A stretch of 42,253 nucleotides of DNA from Oleispira sp. Its GTDB lineage: Bacteria > Pseudomonadota > Gammaproteobacteria > Pseudomonadales > Oceanobacteraceae. The stretch's first letter is position 1, and every line of letters begins with the position of its first letter. Below the pieces are notes generated by a model. It ran no database searches and was not told the origin of the DNA. It worked only from the letters and a program-made list of their open reading frames with translations. Of the stretch, positions 1-8,775 are shown piece after piece. The translations under genes were made by a program, and so were the position numbers. The stretch covers positions 1 to 42,253 of the forward strand of contig PAOL01000074.1 of the NCBI GenBank assembly GCA_002708475.1, read 5' to 3'.

Positions 1-73
1 CTCAGAAGTGAAACGCAGTAGCGCCGATGGTAGTGTGGGGCTTCCCCATGTGAGAGTAGGTCATCGTCAAGCT
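1..73 (+). rRNA. rrf: 5S ribosomal RNA, 3' part (truncated by window edge)
   Basis: The first ~73 bases match the 3' two-thirds of a gammaproteobacterial 5S rRNA: the conserved CTCAGAAGTGAAACG loop, the GCCGATGGTAGTGTGGGG helix and the closing GTCATCGTCAAGC strand, which resembles the Pseudomonas 5S end. The 5' part lies outside the window. A terminator follows directly, so this is the end of an rRNA operon. The exact 3' end is good to a few bases. Confidence 0.95.
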
Positions 74-82
74 CTTATTCTG

Positions 83-119
83 AAAATCCCCGGTCACTTC
101 GTGATTGGGGATTTTTTTT
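83..119 (+). terminator. rRNA operon intrinsic terminator
   Basis: An inverted repeat (AAAATCCCCG...TGGGGATTTT) closes a stem extended by GTCAC/GTGAT around a TTC loop and runs into eight Ts at 112-119. It lies ten bases after the 5S rRNA end and is a classic Rho-independent terminator. Confidence 0.93.
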
Positions 120-242
120 GCCTGTAAGAAAGTGGTTGTGGAGCGAGCGCTTTTAAACGACCTATGTCATAATTAAAGAATAATTATTCCCAGCTCTGAG
201 CGGATATCTCAGGGTGTGCAGCTTGAAATAGTGGAGCCTTAA

Positions 243-1790
243 ATGAGCCAAGATAACTTAATCATATTTGATACGACGATGCGCGATGGCGAGCAAAGCC
301 CTGGTGCGTCCATGACGAAAGATGAAAAAATTCGTATCGGTAAGGCCCTCGAAAAAATGAAGGTTGATGTTATTGAAGCGGGTTTCGCTGCAGCCAGTCC
401 TGGTGACTTTGAATCCATTCAAGCGGTCGCTGAAAATGTTAAATACAGCACTATCTGTAGTTTAGCTCGTGCGGTTGATCGTGATATCGAGCATGCAGCA
501 GAAGCACTTAAAAAAGCTGAACGTGCACGAATCCATACGTTTATTGCAACATCCCCTATTCATATGCAGCATAAATTGCGTATGGAACCGGATCAGGTTA
601 TCGAACGTGCTGTTTATGCGGTTAAAAAAGCCCGCAGTTTTGTCGAAGATGTAGAATTTTCGTGTGAAGATGCAGGTCGTTCTGAGGTTGATTTCTTATG
701 CCGCATTATTGAAGCAGCGATCAATGCAGGTGCTCGCACAATTAATATTCCTGATACTGTTGGTTATGCGATACCTGATGAATTCGGTGCGACGATTAAA
801 ACCTTAATCGAGCGTATTCCAAATGCTGATAAAGCGATTTTCTCTGTTCACTGTCACAATGATTTAGGTTTAGCTGTTGCTAACTCATTAGCGGCTGTTG
901 CTAATGGTGCGCGTCAGGTTGAGTGTACGATTAATGGCTTGGGTGAACGCGCCGGTAATGCTTCTTTGGAAGAGTTGGTCATGGCAACTCGTACTCGCCA
1001 TGATTTATTTAATATCTCTACGGGTATCGATACGACTCAAATTGTACCAACATCTCGCTTAGTTTCTTCAATTACAGGCTTCCCTGTGCAGCCGAATAAA
1101 GCCATTGTTGGTGCAAATGCTTTTGCTCATGAATCGGGAATTCACCAAGATGGTGTTTTGAAGCATCGTGAAACCTACGAGATTATGAAAGCTGAAGATG
1201 TAGGTTGGGGTGCGAATAAAATGATTATGGGTAAGCACTCAGGTCGAGCTGCTTTCCGTAGTCGTTTAGAAGAGTTAGGTGTAACTTTTGATACTGATGA
1301 ATCTTTGAATAATGCCTTTGCGCGTTTTAAAGAATTAGCAGATAAGAAACATGAAATCTTTGATGAAGATCTACAAGCTTTGGTATCTGAAAGTAATGCC
1401 AAAACGGCAACTGAGCGTTTTAAGCTGGTTTCTTTAAGCGCAAATAGCCAGACGGGTGAAACTCCAACATCTGAAGTTGTTTTGAATATGGATGGTGCTG
1501 AGAAGAAAGCTAAAGCTGAAGGCAGTGGCCCAGTTGATGCTGCTTTTAAAGCGATTGAAGATATTATTGATTCAAAAGCAAGTTTGCAGTTGTATACAGT
1601 TAATGCGATTACTGAAGGCACGGATTCACAAGGTGAAGTGACTGTTCGTTTAGAAAAGGGCGGTCGTATTGTGAATGGTAGTGGTGCAGATACTGATATC
1701 GTTATTGCATCTGCTAAGGCTTATATTTGTGCATTAAACATGTTGATGGATGATCAAGCCCGTCAGCATCCACAAGCTGAAGGTGTTTAA
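243..1790 (+). CDS. leuA: 2-isopropylmalate synthase
   Basis: Condenses acetyl-CoA with 2-oxoisovalerate, the first committed step of leucine synthesis in the cytosol. The protein has 515 residues, close to the E. coli LeuA length (523), so it is the bacterial long type rather than the 550+ residue form. The catalytic HMGL-like TIM barrel fills about residues 1-280, with the MRDGEQSPG metal/substrate motif near the start, HCHNDLG near residue 203 and NGLGERAGN near 233. The regulatory LeuA dimer domain, expected to bind leucine, fills about 375-510. GGAG at 233-236 sits six bases before the ATG. No leucine-codon attenuator peptide is visible in the 120 bases upstream. It stands alone here; leuB, leuC and leuD are not in the window. 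Confidence 0.96.
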   Translation: MSQDNLIIFDTTMRDGEQSPGASMTKDEKIRIGKALEKMKVDVIEAGFAAASPGDFESIQAVAENVKYSTICSLARAVDRDIEHAAEALKKAERARIHTFIATSPIHMQHKLRMEPDQVIERAVYAVKKARSFVEDVEFSCEDAGRSEVDFLCRIIEAAINAGARTINIPDTVGYAIPDEFGATIKTLIERIPNADKAIFSVHCHNDLGLAVANSLAAVANGARQVECTINGLGERAGNASLEELVMATRTRHDLFNISTGIDTTQIVPTSRLVSSITGFPVQPNKAIVGANAFAHESGIHQDGVLKHRETYEIMKAEDVGWGANKMIMGKHSGRAAFRSRLEELGVTFDTDESLNNAFARFKELADKKHEIFDEDLQALVSESNAKTATERFKLVSLSANSQTGETPTSEVVLNMDGAEKKAKAEGSGPVDAAFKAIEDIIDSKASLQLYTVNAITEGTDSQGEVTVRLEKGGRIVNGSGADTDIVIASAKAYICALNMLMDDQARQHPQAEGV

Positions 1791-1831
1791 GCTTAGGCTT
1801 AAATACCAAGTTTTTAAGTGCAGAGCTTATT

Positions 1832-2581
1832 ATGTTAGAACAGCAGCGTATTGAATATTTACAGGCAATGGGCATTCAGCTATGGATGCCTCGTAAAGCA
1901 TTGGATCATGCTGCTGAACCTAGCTGGTTAGCCGAAAATTCTGATACTCAGTCTGCTTCTGAAATAGCCGCTGGAGCCAACTTTCAGGCTGGCCACGCGG
2001 CAGACTTATTGGCTGATATAGGGTCTTCTAATGCTTCGGCAGAAGTTACTTCTCCTCGATCTTCTCAAAATTCTGAGCAGGTCATATCAAATGGACCTGT
2101 TGACTCTAATAACCAGGCTGCAGTATCAGAGCCCGATGTAATAGAAGCATTGGTGGTTGATTTAACAGTTCCAACTTTTGAACTGTATTTTGCTTTGTGG
2201 CCTTGTGGGATTCTATGGGTTTCAAGTAAGCCTTTTGAGCAAGCAGATCATACTTTTCAAACTGCGGTTAGTTATTTCCTATTAGAAAATGGTGTGCCTC
2301 AAGCTAGTTATTCACAGTTCAAGTGGCCTTATATCGAAGGCAGTAGTGAAGATCAAAGTATGGCCGTTGCATTACGTGCATTAACTGCTCAGTGGGAATT
2401 TATGAGTGGGCAGGGAGCTCGTGGTTGGGTGTCGATGGATGATTCAAGTTTAGAATGGTTAACTAAAGTAACCGCTAAACCGTTATTCTCGGTTTCTAGT
2501 TCAGGTGATCTTTATTGCTCTGCTGGAAAAAAACAACTTTGGAAAACCCTGCAAAACCTTTCTTTAATTTCAGTTTCTTAA
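1832..2581 (+). CDS. holD: Probable divergent DNA polymerase III psi subunit (HolD-like)
   Basis: I assign this by short motifs and context, not by overall similarity. The N-terminus (residues 1-22, with YLQAMGIQLWMPR) resembles the E. coli psi N-terminal peptide (QLQQLGITQWSLRR), which is known to bind the clamp-loader collar. The last ~20 residues (GDLYCSAGKKQLWKTLQNL) resemble the C-terminal helix of E. coli psi (DLRANPTARAALWQQI). Between them, residues 30-110 are a Ser/Ala/Gln/Asn-rich, probably disordered linker, and 110-225 form a compact region. At 249 residues it is nearly twice the E. coli length (137). The next gene, seven bases on, is rimI, as in the E. coli holD-rimI pair. Psi would join chi to the clamp loader and so to SSB. 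The alternative is an unrelated hypothetical protein. Confidence 0.68.
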   Translation: MLEQQRIEYLQAMGIQLWMPRKALDHAAEPSWLAENSDTQSASEIAAGANFQAGHAADLLADIGSSNASAEVTSPRSSQNSEQVISNGPVDSNNQAAVSEPDVIEALVVDLTVPTFELYFALWPCGILWVSSKPFEQADHTFQTAVSYFLLENGVPQASYSQFKWPYIEGSSEDQSMAVALRALTAQWEFMSGQGARGWVSMDDSSLEWLTKVTAKPLFSVSSSGDLYCSAGKKQLWKTLQNLSLISVS

Positions 2582-2587
2582 TCCCAT

Positions 2588-3040
2588 ATGCCAATACGAA
2601 TAATGCAAGAAAGTGATCTTTCAGCTGTTATGATCAATGAAAATAATGCTTATGAATTTCCTTGTTCATTATCTAATATGTCGAATAACCAAAAGCGTTA
2701 TTACTGTGTTGTTTTTGAGGCTGGCGTAGAATCAAATAGCCCAGGTGAAATTTTAGGCCATGCTATTTTAAGTACGGTCGCTGATGAAGCGAGTGTTATT
2801 AATATTGCAGTTTCACCGAAAGCACAACGCCAACGTATTGGTTATCAGTTAATGGAAAATATTTTGCAGCATGCTCAAGATAAAGGGTGCGTTGAAGTAT
2901 TTTTAGAGGTCAGGGAATCTAATAGGCCTGCCTTTACGATGTATCACCAATTTGGTTTTAACGAAGTGGGTGTGCGCCATAATTATTACCCTAGTAAGCA
3001 AGGGCGTGAAGATGCAATTTTACTGGCTAGCTACCTTTAA
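2588..3040 (+). CDS. rimI: Ribosomal protein S18-alanine N-acetyltransferase
   Basis: A GNAT-fold acetyltransferase of 150 residues, a normal RimI length. It is expected to acetylate the N-terminal alanine of ribosomal protein S18. The acetyl-CoA pyrophosphate loop is visible as QRQRIG at residues 80-85, preceded by the NIAVSP beta strand. The FLEVRESNRPAF motif near 105-116 and Y119 match the RimI active-site region (catalytic Glu and Tyr). It starts seven bases after the psi-like gene, which implies co-transcription. Its end is only 16 bases from the convergent response regulator gene. Confidence 0.92.
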   Translation: MPIRIMQESDLSAVMINENNAYEFPCSLSNMSNNQKRYYCVVFEAGVESNSPGEILGHAILSTVADEASVINIAVSPKAQRQRIGYQLMENILQHAQDKGCVEVFLEVRESNRPAFTMYHQFGFNEVGVRHNYYPSKQGREDAILLASYL

Positions 3041-3056
3041 TAGTTAACAGGCTTAT

Positions 3057-3608
3057 TTAGTTTCTAGTAGGGTGCTTCTGTAATTTTCTTTGAAGTGTTC
3101 TTCGGTGCATTCCTAATGCACGAGCAGTGGAGGATACATTACCTTCGTTCTCATGAAGAATACGCTGTATGTGTTCCCACTCTAGTCTCTCCACAGACAT
3201 TGGACTGGCTTCAATGGTTACTTCTTCTTCTGTGTTATCTTCAAATGCTCTTAAAAGTTCTTTCACTGTAGCGGGTTTATGCAAATAGTTGAACGCTCCC
3301 TGCTTTATTGCTTCTACTGCGGTAGGAATGCTGGCAAAGCCAGTGAGTATGACAATTCGAGCATTAGGGCTGAATGACAGTAATTGGGATATCAGATCTA
3401 AACCAGAATCTTTTCCGAGTCGTAAATCTAAACTTATCCAATCAAAAACATCTTGCTTAGCCGCTTCAATTGCTTGTTCAGAAGTCATTGCCACTGTAGT
3501 CATATAGCCAAGACGAGTTAAACTTCGGCTAAGCACTTGAACGAAATGTTCTTCATCATCAACGATCAAAATTCGTTTGCTGTGAGTGGGGGTTGGCATT
3601 ATTCGCAT
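3057..3608 (-). CDS. regA: Redox response regulator, RegA/PrrA/ActR (RoxR) family
   Basis: A 183-residue response regulator with an N-terminal receiver domain (about 11-125: acidic pair D17/D18, phospho-acceptor D61 in the SLDLRLG motif, conserved ILTG and HKPA segments) and a short Fis-type helix-turn-helix (about 145-180, with GNVSSTARALGMHRRTLQRK). This compact layout and the HRRTLQRK recognition helix are typical of RegA/PrrA/RoxR, which control respiratory and redox genes. The reading frame overlaps the kinase gene by ten bases. A second ATG at 3599, overlapping the kinase stop as TAATG, is an equally plausible start giving 180 residues. The targets are not shown by the sequence; the bc1 operon about 4 kb away is a natural candidate. 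Confidence 0.9.
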   Translation of the reverse strand: MRIMPTPTHSKRILIVDDEEHFVQVLSRSLTRLGYMTTVAMTSEQAIEAAKQDVFDWISLDLRLGKDSGLDLISQLLSFSPNARIVILTGFASIPTAVEAIKQGAFNYLHKPATVKELLRAFEDNTEEEVTIEASPMSVERLEWEHIQRILHENEGNVSSTARALGMHRRTLQRKLQKHPTRN

Positions 3609-4858
3609 TCGTCCTTATAGGGAAGTCTCACAGTACAGGTTGTTGAGCCATCTTTGTTTGCCGCCAAATGAACTTGGCCATCAAACTGTTCAATGCTGGC
3701 GTTACTTAAGTAGAGCCCCAATCCCATTCCATGTGCTTTGTCGCTGGTAAATATATGATTTTGTTTTAAGTGTAATGAGGCATTGGTATCGGGTTGGGTG
3801 ATGGTGAATTGCCAAAAACCATTATTAATTTTCGATGATAATAGTATCGCATCAGCGCCCGCCTGAGCAGCATTATCCAATAGATTCAACACGGCTTGGT
3901 CAAGTAATGGAGATTTTCGGATGTAGGCCAGTTCTTCAAAGTGGCTATTAGCCCAGAGCGCATTCGGTTGGCTTAAGCGCCAGCGATGAAGTAAGGCGGT
4001 TAACCATTCGTTTGCGTTAATATATTCGTTGCAATTATGTATTCCTCGCCCTGCAAGAGATAGGCGTTGCAGTGATTGGCGACAAAGCATAACTTGCTGA
4101 TGTAATAATTTAGTGTCTTCAATTTGTAAGTCGAAATTATGCTCAAGGCTATCGTTTAGTAGCATTTCCATTGTCATTAATGGTGTTCCCATTTCGTGTG
4201 CGGTGCCAGCTGCTAATGTCGCAATGCCAATGAGTTGTTCATTCTTTAATTGCTTCTCTCTTAATTCAATTAACTGTAAACGTTTCTTTATTCCTGCTTC
4301 CATGAGAGCAGGAATTAAAAGACTTAATGCAATCGTACTAATAACAAACGTTAACCACATGCCGGCTAGATGCCAATAAATAAAATAGCCCTGTGAATCC
4401 CCGGCTAGGTGGTGTCCTGGCATTGAGCTTTCAATAGGAATATAAAATTGAGTGAGTAGCGAATAATCGGTAATGCAGACAATGGCAATAAACCATACCC
4501 AAGTCTTACTCAAGTTATAAGCGGCAATAACGACAAGTACTAAGAAATAAGAAATGAGCGGGTTACCTGCTCCGCCAGTGAAATAAAGAAACAGGGTAAT
4601 GATTTGAGTTTCAACTAATAAGTGTACAGCCAAGTGGCTGGCAGTCAGTCCGTTTCTGCTTTGATAGAAGCCAACTAATAAAAGGGGGATGTAGCTTGCA
4701 AGAATAAACCAAGTCGCATCTTCCGGCTCAAAGTGATTAATTTCTAAGTAGCCAACAAAGGCAATAAGCAAAACTGCAATGACTAAACGCAAGGTGGATA
4801 GGCGAGCTAAAACAAAATTTAGATTGCTATTTAGATTGGATAACGCCGGATTACGCAT
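3599..4858 (-). CDS. regB: Redox sensor histidine kinase, RegB/PrrB (RoxS) family
   Basis: A 419-residue membrane kinase. About six transmembrane helices occupy residues 20-185, with a GGAGNPL segment at 95-101 that matches the GGxxNPF quinone-binding motif known in RegB. The dimerisation/phosphotransfer domain has H221 in AHEMGTPL, the RegB-type H-box. C259 (in MLCRQSL), 38 residues later, sits about where the redox-active cysteine of RegB lies. The ATP-binding domain follows, with an N-box (NLLDNAAQA) and a G-box (GMGLGLYLS). It lies upstream of and overlaps the regulator gene, so the two are coupled. The quinone and thiol sensing roles are known for the family and inferred here. Confidence 0.9.
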   Translation of the reverse strand: MRNPALSNLNSNLNFVLARLSTLRLVIAVLLIAFVGYLEINHFEPEDATWFILASYIPLLLVGFYQSRNGLTASHLAVHLLVETQIITLFLYFTGGAGNPLISYFLVLVVIAAYNLSKTWVWFIAIVCITDYSLLTQFYIPIESSMPGHHLAGDSQGYFIYWHLAGMWLTFVISTIALSLLIPALMEAGIKKRLQLIELREKQLKNEQLIGIATLAAGTAHEMGTPLMTMEMLLNDSLEHNFDLQIEDTKLLHQQVMLCRQSLQRLSLAGRGIHNCNEYINANEWLTALLHRWRLSQPNALWANSHFEELAYIRKSPLLDQAVLNLLDNAAQAGADAILLSSKINNGFWQFTITQPDTNASLHLKQNHIFTSDKAHGMGLGLYLSNASIEQFDGQVHLAANKDGSTTCTVRLPYKDECE

Positions 4859-4892
4859 AAATTACATAAGTCTCGTAGATTGCTCACTCATT

Positions 4893-4924
4893 ATTATACG
4901 GTGTTGGCGAGTATTCTGTATAAT
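4893..4924. promoter_or_regulatory. Divergent promoter region between regB and prfC
   Basis: A perfect TATAAT lies on the plus strand at 4919-4924, 35 bases before the prfC start, and another on the minus strand at 4898-4893, about 35 bases before the regB start. Neither has a convincing -35 hexamer at 16-18 bases, so these are candidate -10 elements only. The two would lie on opposite faces of one 100-base intergenic region. Confidence 0.45.
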
Positions 4925-4959
4925 GCCAATTTTGATCCATATCATAGGCAATACGCAAA

Positions 4960-6543
4960 ATGAGTCAGTTTGCAGAAGAAGTTGGAAAACGTCGTACATT
5001 TGGCATTATTTCCCACCCTGATGCGGGTAAAACCACCATCACCGAAAAACTTTTACTACTAGGTAATGCTATTCAATTAGCAGGTACGGTGAAGGGTAAA
5101 AAAACTGGCCGTATGGCAACATCGGATTGGATGAAAATGGAGCAGGATCGCGGTATTTCGATTACGACCTCTGTGATGCAATTCCCGTATAACGATCGCA
5201 TGGTCAACCTGCTAGATACACCCGGGCACGAAGATTTCTCTGAAGATACCTACCGTACATTAACTGCTGTCGATTCTGTATTAATGGTGATTGATGGCGC
5301 TAAGGGCGTAGAAGATCGAACTATTAAACTGATGGATGTATGCCGCTTACGTGATACGCCTATTTTCACCTTCATTAATAAAATGGACCGCGAAGTACGC
5401 GACCAGATTGATGTATTGGATGAAGTTGAATCCGTACTGAATATTAAATGCGCCCCTATTACTTGGCCTATCGGTATGGGTAAGGCATTTCGCGGTGTGT
5501 ACAATCTTTATACAGATACTGTGCATTTATTTCAGCCGGGACAAGCGAGTGTTGTTCCTGACGATGTGCAGATTCAAGGATTGGATACTGATGAAGCGCG
5601 AGCAGAGCTTGGCGCTGATTTGGTAGATGAATTGATTGATGAAGTTGAATTAGTTCGTGGCGGTAGCTATGAATTCAACTTAGAAGAATATTTAGCTGGT
5701 GAGATGACACCAGTTTTCTTCGGTACGGCATTAGCGAATTTTGGTATTCGTGAAATGCTGAATTATTTTGTCGAGTGGGCTCCTGCTCCAATAGCTCGTC
5801 AAGCGGGTGATCGCACTGTACAACCGACCGAAGAGAAGTTCAGTGGTTTTATTTTTAAAATACAAGCCAATATGGATCCTAAGCACCGAGATCGTATTGC
5901 GTTTATGCGAATCTGCTCGGGTACATACAGTCGCGGCATGAAAATGAAGCACTCACGTCTAGGCAAAGACATTAAAGTAGCCGATGCGGTAACCTTTCTT
6001 GCTGGTGATCGAACTAATGTCGAAGAGGCTATTTCTGGTGAAATTATTGGTTTGCATAACCATGGCACGATTCAAATAGGTGATACTTTTACTCAGGGTG
6101 AAGAAATGCGCTTCACAGGTATTCCGCATTTTGCTCCAGAGTTGTTTAAACGTGTTCGTTTAAAAGACCCTCTTAAAATGAAGCAGTTGCAAAAAGGTTT
6201 GCAGCAGTTATCAGAAGAAGGGGCGACTCAATTGTTTATGCCATTGAATAATAACGACCTAATTTTAGGTGCGGTTGGTGTACTTCAGTTTGACGTTGTT
6301 CAGCAGCGTTTACGCGATGAGTATAAGGTTGAGTGCATCTATGAACCGATCAGTGTTAGTACGGCGCGCTGGGTTTATTGTGATGATGAAAAAGTATTTA
6401 CCGAATTTAAGCGTAAATCAGCAGAGAACTTGGCTTTAGATGGTGGTGGTCACCTTACCTATATTGCGCCGACTCGAGTTAACCTTAGCCTGACTCAGGA
6501 TCGTTTCCCTGAAGTGGAATTCAGTTCTACTCGCGAACACTAA
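4960..6543 (+). CDS. prfC: Peptide chain release factor 3
   Basis: A 527-residue translational GTPase that recycles RF1/RF2 from the ribosome after peptide release. The length matches E. coli RF3 (529). The G domain (about 10-280) shows the P-loop HPDAGKTT at 19-26, the switch-I region with [19 protein letters not shown] and NKMDRE. The beta-barrel domain and the RF3-specific C-terminal domain follow. It is transcribed divergently from regB and appears to have its own promoter. No partner release-factor gene is nearby. Confidence 0.97.
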   Translation: MSQFAEEVGKRRTFGIISHPDAGKTTITEKLLLLGNAIQLAGTVKGKKTGRMATSDWMKMEQDRGISITTSVMQFPYNDRMVNLLDTPGHEDFSEDTYRTLTAVDSVLMVIDGAKGVEDRTIKLMDVCRLRDTPIFTFINKMDREVRDQIDVLDEVESVLNIKCAPITWPIGMGKAFRGVYNLYTDTVHLFQPGQASVVPDDVQIQGLDTDEARAELGADLVDELIDEVELVRGGSYEFNLEEYLAGEMTPVFFGTALANFGIREMLNYFVEWAPAPIARQAGDRTVQPTEEKFSGFIFKIQANMDPKHRDRIAFMRICSGTYSRGMKMKHSRLGKDIKVADAVTFLAGDRTNVEEAISGEIIGLHNHGTIQIGDTFTQGEEMRFTGIPHFAPELFKRVRLKDPLKMKQLQKGLQQLSEEGATQLFMPLNNNDLILGAVGVLQFDVVQQRLRDEYKVECIYEPISVSTARWVYCDDEKVFTEFKRKSAENLALDGGGHLTYIAPTRVNLSLTQDRFPEVEFSSTREH

Positions 6544-6598
6544 TAGCTCGTCTAAGTCTTTGAAACTAGCGAAACTGTCATTCTGAACTAACCTTGTG

Positions 6599-6631
6599 AC
6601 AGGAGCTGAGCTGATAAAGCTATGCTCCTGT
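6599..6631 (+). other. Hairpin after prfC
   Basis: ACAGGAGC (6599-6606) pairs with GCTCCTGT (6624-6631), an 8-bp perfect stem around a 17-base loop that itself contains AGCT repeats. There is no T tract, so it is not a standard intrinsic terminator. It could protect the prfC mRNA 3' end or lie in the leader of the next gene. Confidence 0.5.
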
Positions 6632-6662
6632 GATTGGCTAAATGATTAAGGATGAATGATTA

Positions 6663-6974
6663 ATGATCGGTTATTTTATAATTTCAATTTCCATGACGGC
6701 GTTAATCTGTTATGGTACGTACCGAATTTTCCAGCAGCGGGTTAACGCCGGTTTGCTGACACTCGATGATGCGAAAGGCTATTACCTAATAGCAGCCATA
6801 TTAGTTGGCTTCTTAGGCAGTGCTCTTAGCTTCTATGTAGGCCAAGTATTGGGCTACGGAAATCAGGAAGAAAGCTCTAGTGCTATGGCGTTGGCCATCT
6901 TGTTAGACATTATGGCAGCCCTCCTGACTTTAATTTGGGGTTTGGTGAGATTTCATCAACCTGAAAAATATTAA
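6663..6974 (+). CDS. Small membrane protein of unknown function
   Basis: A 103-residue protein that I do not recognise. It has three hydrophobic segments, at about residues 1-20, 42-65 and 77-96, consistent with three transmembrane helices. A short polar stretch (FQQRVNAGLLTLDDAKGYY) lies between the first and second, and a short basic tail (RFHQPEKY) at the end. AAGGA lies about ten bases before the ATG. It stands alone between prfC and the rplM promoter, and nothing around it indicates a role. Codon use is like its neighbours, so it is probably a real, lineage-specific gene. Confidence 0.7.
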   Translation: MIGYFIISISMTALICYGTYRIFQQRVNAGLLTLDDAKGYYLIAAILVGFLGSALSFYVGQVLGYGNQEESSSAMALAILLDIMAALLTLIWGLVRFHQPEKY

Positions 6975-7053
6975 TACAATGCTTTAATTTAGCTCGCCCC
7001 GTCCCCCTGAGCTTCATAAAGGCATTGTGAATTTGTAACTTCGTAAATTGGGC

Positions 7054-7082
7054 TTGCGTGGTGGCTTCTACTTGTGTAGAAT
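7054..7082 (+). promoter_or_regulatory. Sigma-70 promoter of rplM-rpsI
   Basis: TTGCGT at 7054-7059 and TAGAAT at 7077-7082 are separated by 17 bases, with an additional TGTG just before the -10. Transcription would start near 7089, giving a leader of about 40 bases that carries the GGCGAG ribosome-binding site at 7118-7123. In E. coli this leader is where L13 represses its own operon; no such fold can be proved here. Confidence 0.75.
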
Positions 7083-7129
7083 TTCGCCTCTTTTTTAAGA
7101 TTGCAGAGCCCTAGAAAGGCGAGAAATTA

Positions 7130-7564
7130 ATGAAAACTTACAGTGCAAAACCAGAAAGCGTACAACGCGAGTGGTTTATAGTTGATGCAGCCGAACAGAC
7201 TCTGGGGCGTTTGGCAACTGAGATTGCTCTTCGTCTAAAAGGCAAGCATAAGCCAGAATATACTCCTCACGTAGATACTGGCGATTATATCGTTGTTATC
7301 AATGCGGATAAAATTCGCGTAACAGGCAAAAAGACAAGTGATAAAATGTATTACCGTCATACTGGTTACCCAGGTGGCTTACGTTCTATCTCTTTTGATA
7401 AATTGCTTGATCACAAACCAGAGATGATTATTGAGCAAGCTGTTAAAGGCATGCTTCCAAAGAATCCTCTAGGTCGTGACATGTATCGCAAGCTTAAAGT
7501 GTATGCTGGTTCTGAGCATCCACATGCAGCTCAACAGCCACAAACTTTAGAGATAAACGGATAA
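7130..7564 (+). CDS. rplM: 50S ribosomal protein L13
   Basis: A 144-residue protein, close to the E. coli L13 length (142). It opens with the [10 protein letters not shown] and [16 protein letters not shown] signature and contains the YRHTGYPGG and [10 protein letters not shown] segments typical of L13, an early-assembling large-subunit protein that binds 23S rRNA. It is the first gene of the conserved rplM-rpsI pair, followed after three bases by rpsI. Confidence 0.98.
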   Translation: MKTYSAKPESVQREWFIVDAAEQTLGRLATEIALRLKGKHKPEYTPHVDTGDYIVVINADKIRVTGKKTSDKMYYRHTGYPGGLRSISFDKLLDHKPEMIIEQAVKGMLPKNPLGRDMYRKLKVYAGSEHPHAAQQPQTLEING

Positions 7565-7567
7565 GAT

Positions 7568-7960
7568 ATGGCAGCTACTCAATATTACGGTACTGGCCGT
7601 CGTAAGACCTCAACTGCACGCGTATTTTTGCGTCCAGGCACAGGCACTATCCAGATCAACAAAAAAGCTATTGATGTTTATTTTGGTCGTGAAACTGCCC
7701 GTATGGTAGTTCGTCAACCACTAGAATTGACTGAAAGCCTAGAAAAATTTGACGTTATCATTAACGTTAAAGGCGGCGGCGGCAGCGGTCAAGCTGGCGC
7801 GATTCGTCACGGTATTACACGTGCATTGATGCAGTATGACGAAACACTTCGTCCTGCTCTTCGTGCAGCGGGTTATGTTACTCGTGATGCTCGTGAAGTT
7901 GAACGTAAGAAGGTTGGCCTACGTAAAGCACGTAAGAAGCCACAGTTCAGCAAGCGTTAA
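7568..7960 (+). CDS. rpsI: 30S ribosomal protein S9
   Basis: A 130-residue protein identical in length to E. coli S9. It has the [18 protein letters not shown] start, the [19 protein letters not shown] core and the invariant basic tail ending KPQFSKR, whose last residues reach the tRNA anticodon stem in the P site. It lies three bases after rplM and is followed by a strong terminator, so the two form a complete operon. Confidence 0.98.
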   Translation: MAATQYYGTGRRKTSTARVFLRPGTGTIQINKKAIDVYFGRETARMVVRQPLELTESLEKFDVIINVKGGGGSGQAGAIRHGITRALMQYDETLRPALRAAGYVTRDAREVERKKVGLRKARKKPQFSKR

Positions 7961-7984
7961 GATCAAACTTGCGCTACATCAAGA

Positions 7985-8019
7985 AACGCTCAATGTTTAT
8001 GCATTGGGCGTTTTTTTTT
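7985..8019 (+). terminator. Intrinsic terminator of rplM-rpsI
   Basis: AACGCTCAATG (7985-7995) pairs with CATTGGGCGTT (8002-8012) with one G-T pair, a six-base loop and a run of nine Ts at 8011-8019. It lies 25 bases after the rpsI stop. Confidence 0.93.
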
Positions 8020-8114
8020 ATCTAAAGCCTACGTATTGCAGGGCTTTTTAGTTGTCAGCGGAGCGCAATTTCATTACTATGTGCGCCGCTTGGTATATCT
8101 AGCTGATGCTAACG

Positions 8115-8143
8115 TTCGCTTGTATGTAAATACGAGCTATACT
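8115..8143 (+). promoter_or_regulatory. Candidate promoter of petABC
   Basis: TATACT at 8138-8143 is a good -10 element, 38 bases before the petA start. The hexamer 17 bases upstream (TTCGCT, 8115-8120) matches the -35 consensus at only three positions, so an activator may be needed. This is the only clear candidate between the rpsI terminator and petA. Confidence 0.42.
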
Positions 8144-8181
8144 GCGTTAAGCCAAAAATTATAATGATGGGAGAATAGGTG

Positions 8182-8775
8182 ATGAGTCAAGACGGCGTAA
8201 ATAATAGTCGACGTCTGCTACTCCTGGGTTCGACCGCTGCTGTTGGTGCTGTAGGCGCCGGCTTTGTTGCTGTTCCATTCCTTGCTTCATGGAACCCTAG
8301 TGAGAAAGCAAAAGCTGCTGGTGCACCTGCTAAAGTAGACATTAGTAAATTAGAGCCTGGTGCTATGCTGACCGCCGAATGGCGCGGTAAACCAGTATTC
8401 ATCGTACGCCGTACTCAAGAAGTATTGGGTATGCTTGAAGGCTTAACCGATCGCTTAAAAGATCCGGCAAACGGCAATAAGGCGCAACAGCCTGCTTATG
8501 CGGATAACTTACAGCGCTCTCGCGAACCTGAGCTATTAGTTCTTCTTGGTGTTTGTACTCACCTTGGTTGTGCTCCTAAGTTTTATGCTGAAGTTAAACC
8601 TGAGCCATTCGATGCTGACTGGAAGGGCGGTTTCTTTTGTCCTTGTCACGGTTCTCGTTTTGATATGTCTGGCCGTGTATTTAATGGCTCTCCAGCAGGT
8701 GATAACTTACTAGTACCTCCTTACACGCTTGATGGTAATACCTTAGTGATCGGTATTGATGAGGAGACTGCGTAA
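8182..8775 (+). CDS. petA: Ubiquinol-cytochrome c reductase, Rieske iron-sulfur subunit
   Basis: The Rieske [2Fe-2S] subunit of the cytochrome bc1 complex, which takes one electron from ubiquinol at the Qo site and passes it to cytochrome c1. Near the N-terminus lies a twin-arginine signal-anchor (NSRRLLLLG, then a hydrophobic stretch to about residue 34) that is not expected to be cleaved. The cluster ligands are in CTHLGC (about 125-130) and CPCHGS (about 153-158), each box holding one Cys and one His ligand plus one disulfide cysteine. A GTG three bases upstream (8179) is also in frame. I prefer the ATG because GGGAG at 8169-8173 is eight bases before it. Its stop overlaps the petB start. 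Confidence 0.97.
   Translation: MSQDGVNNSRRLLLLGSTAAVGAVGAGFVAVPFLASWNPSEKAKAAGAPAKVDISKLEPGAMLTAEWRGKPVFIVRRTQEVLGMLEGLTDRLKDPANGNKAQQPAYADNLQRSREPELLVLLGVCTHLGCAPKFYAEVKPEPFDADWKGGFFCPCHGSRFDMSGRVFNGSPAGDNLLVPPYTLDGNTLVIGIDEETA

Noticed and set aside
121-242. Leucine attenuator or leader peptide before leuA
   Set aside because: No short ORF rich in leucine codons and no terminator hairpin between the rRNA terminator and leuA.
1175-1621. 148-codon open frame on the minus strand inside leuA
   Set aside because: It lies wholly inside a clearly real, well-conserved leuA, encodes a composition-biased protein with no recognisable motif and has no ribosome-binding site; it is a shadow frame.
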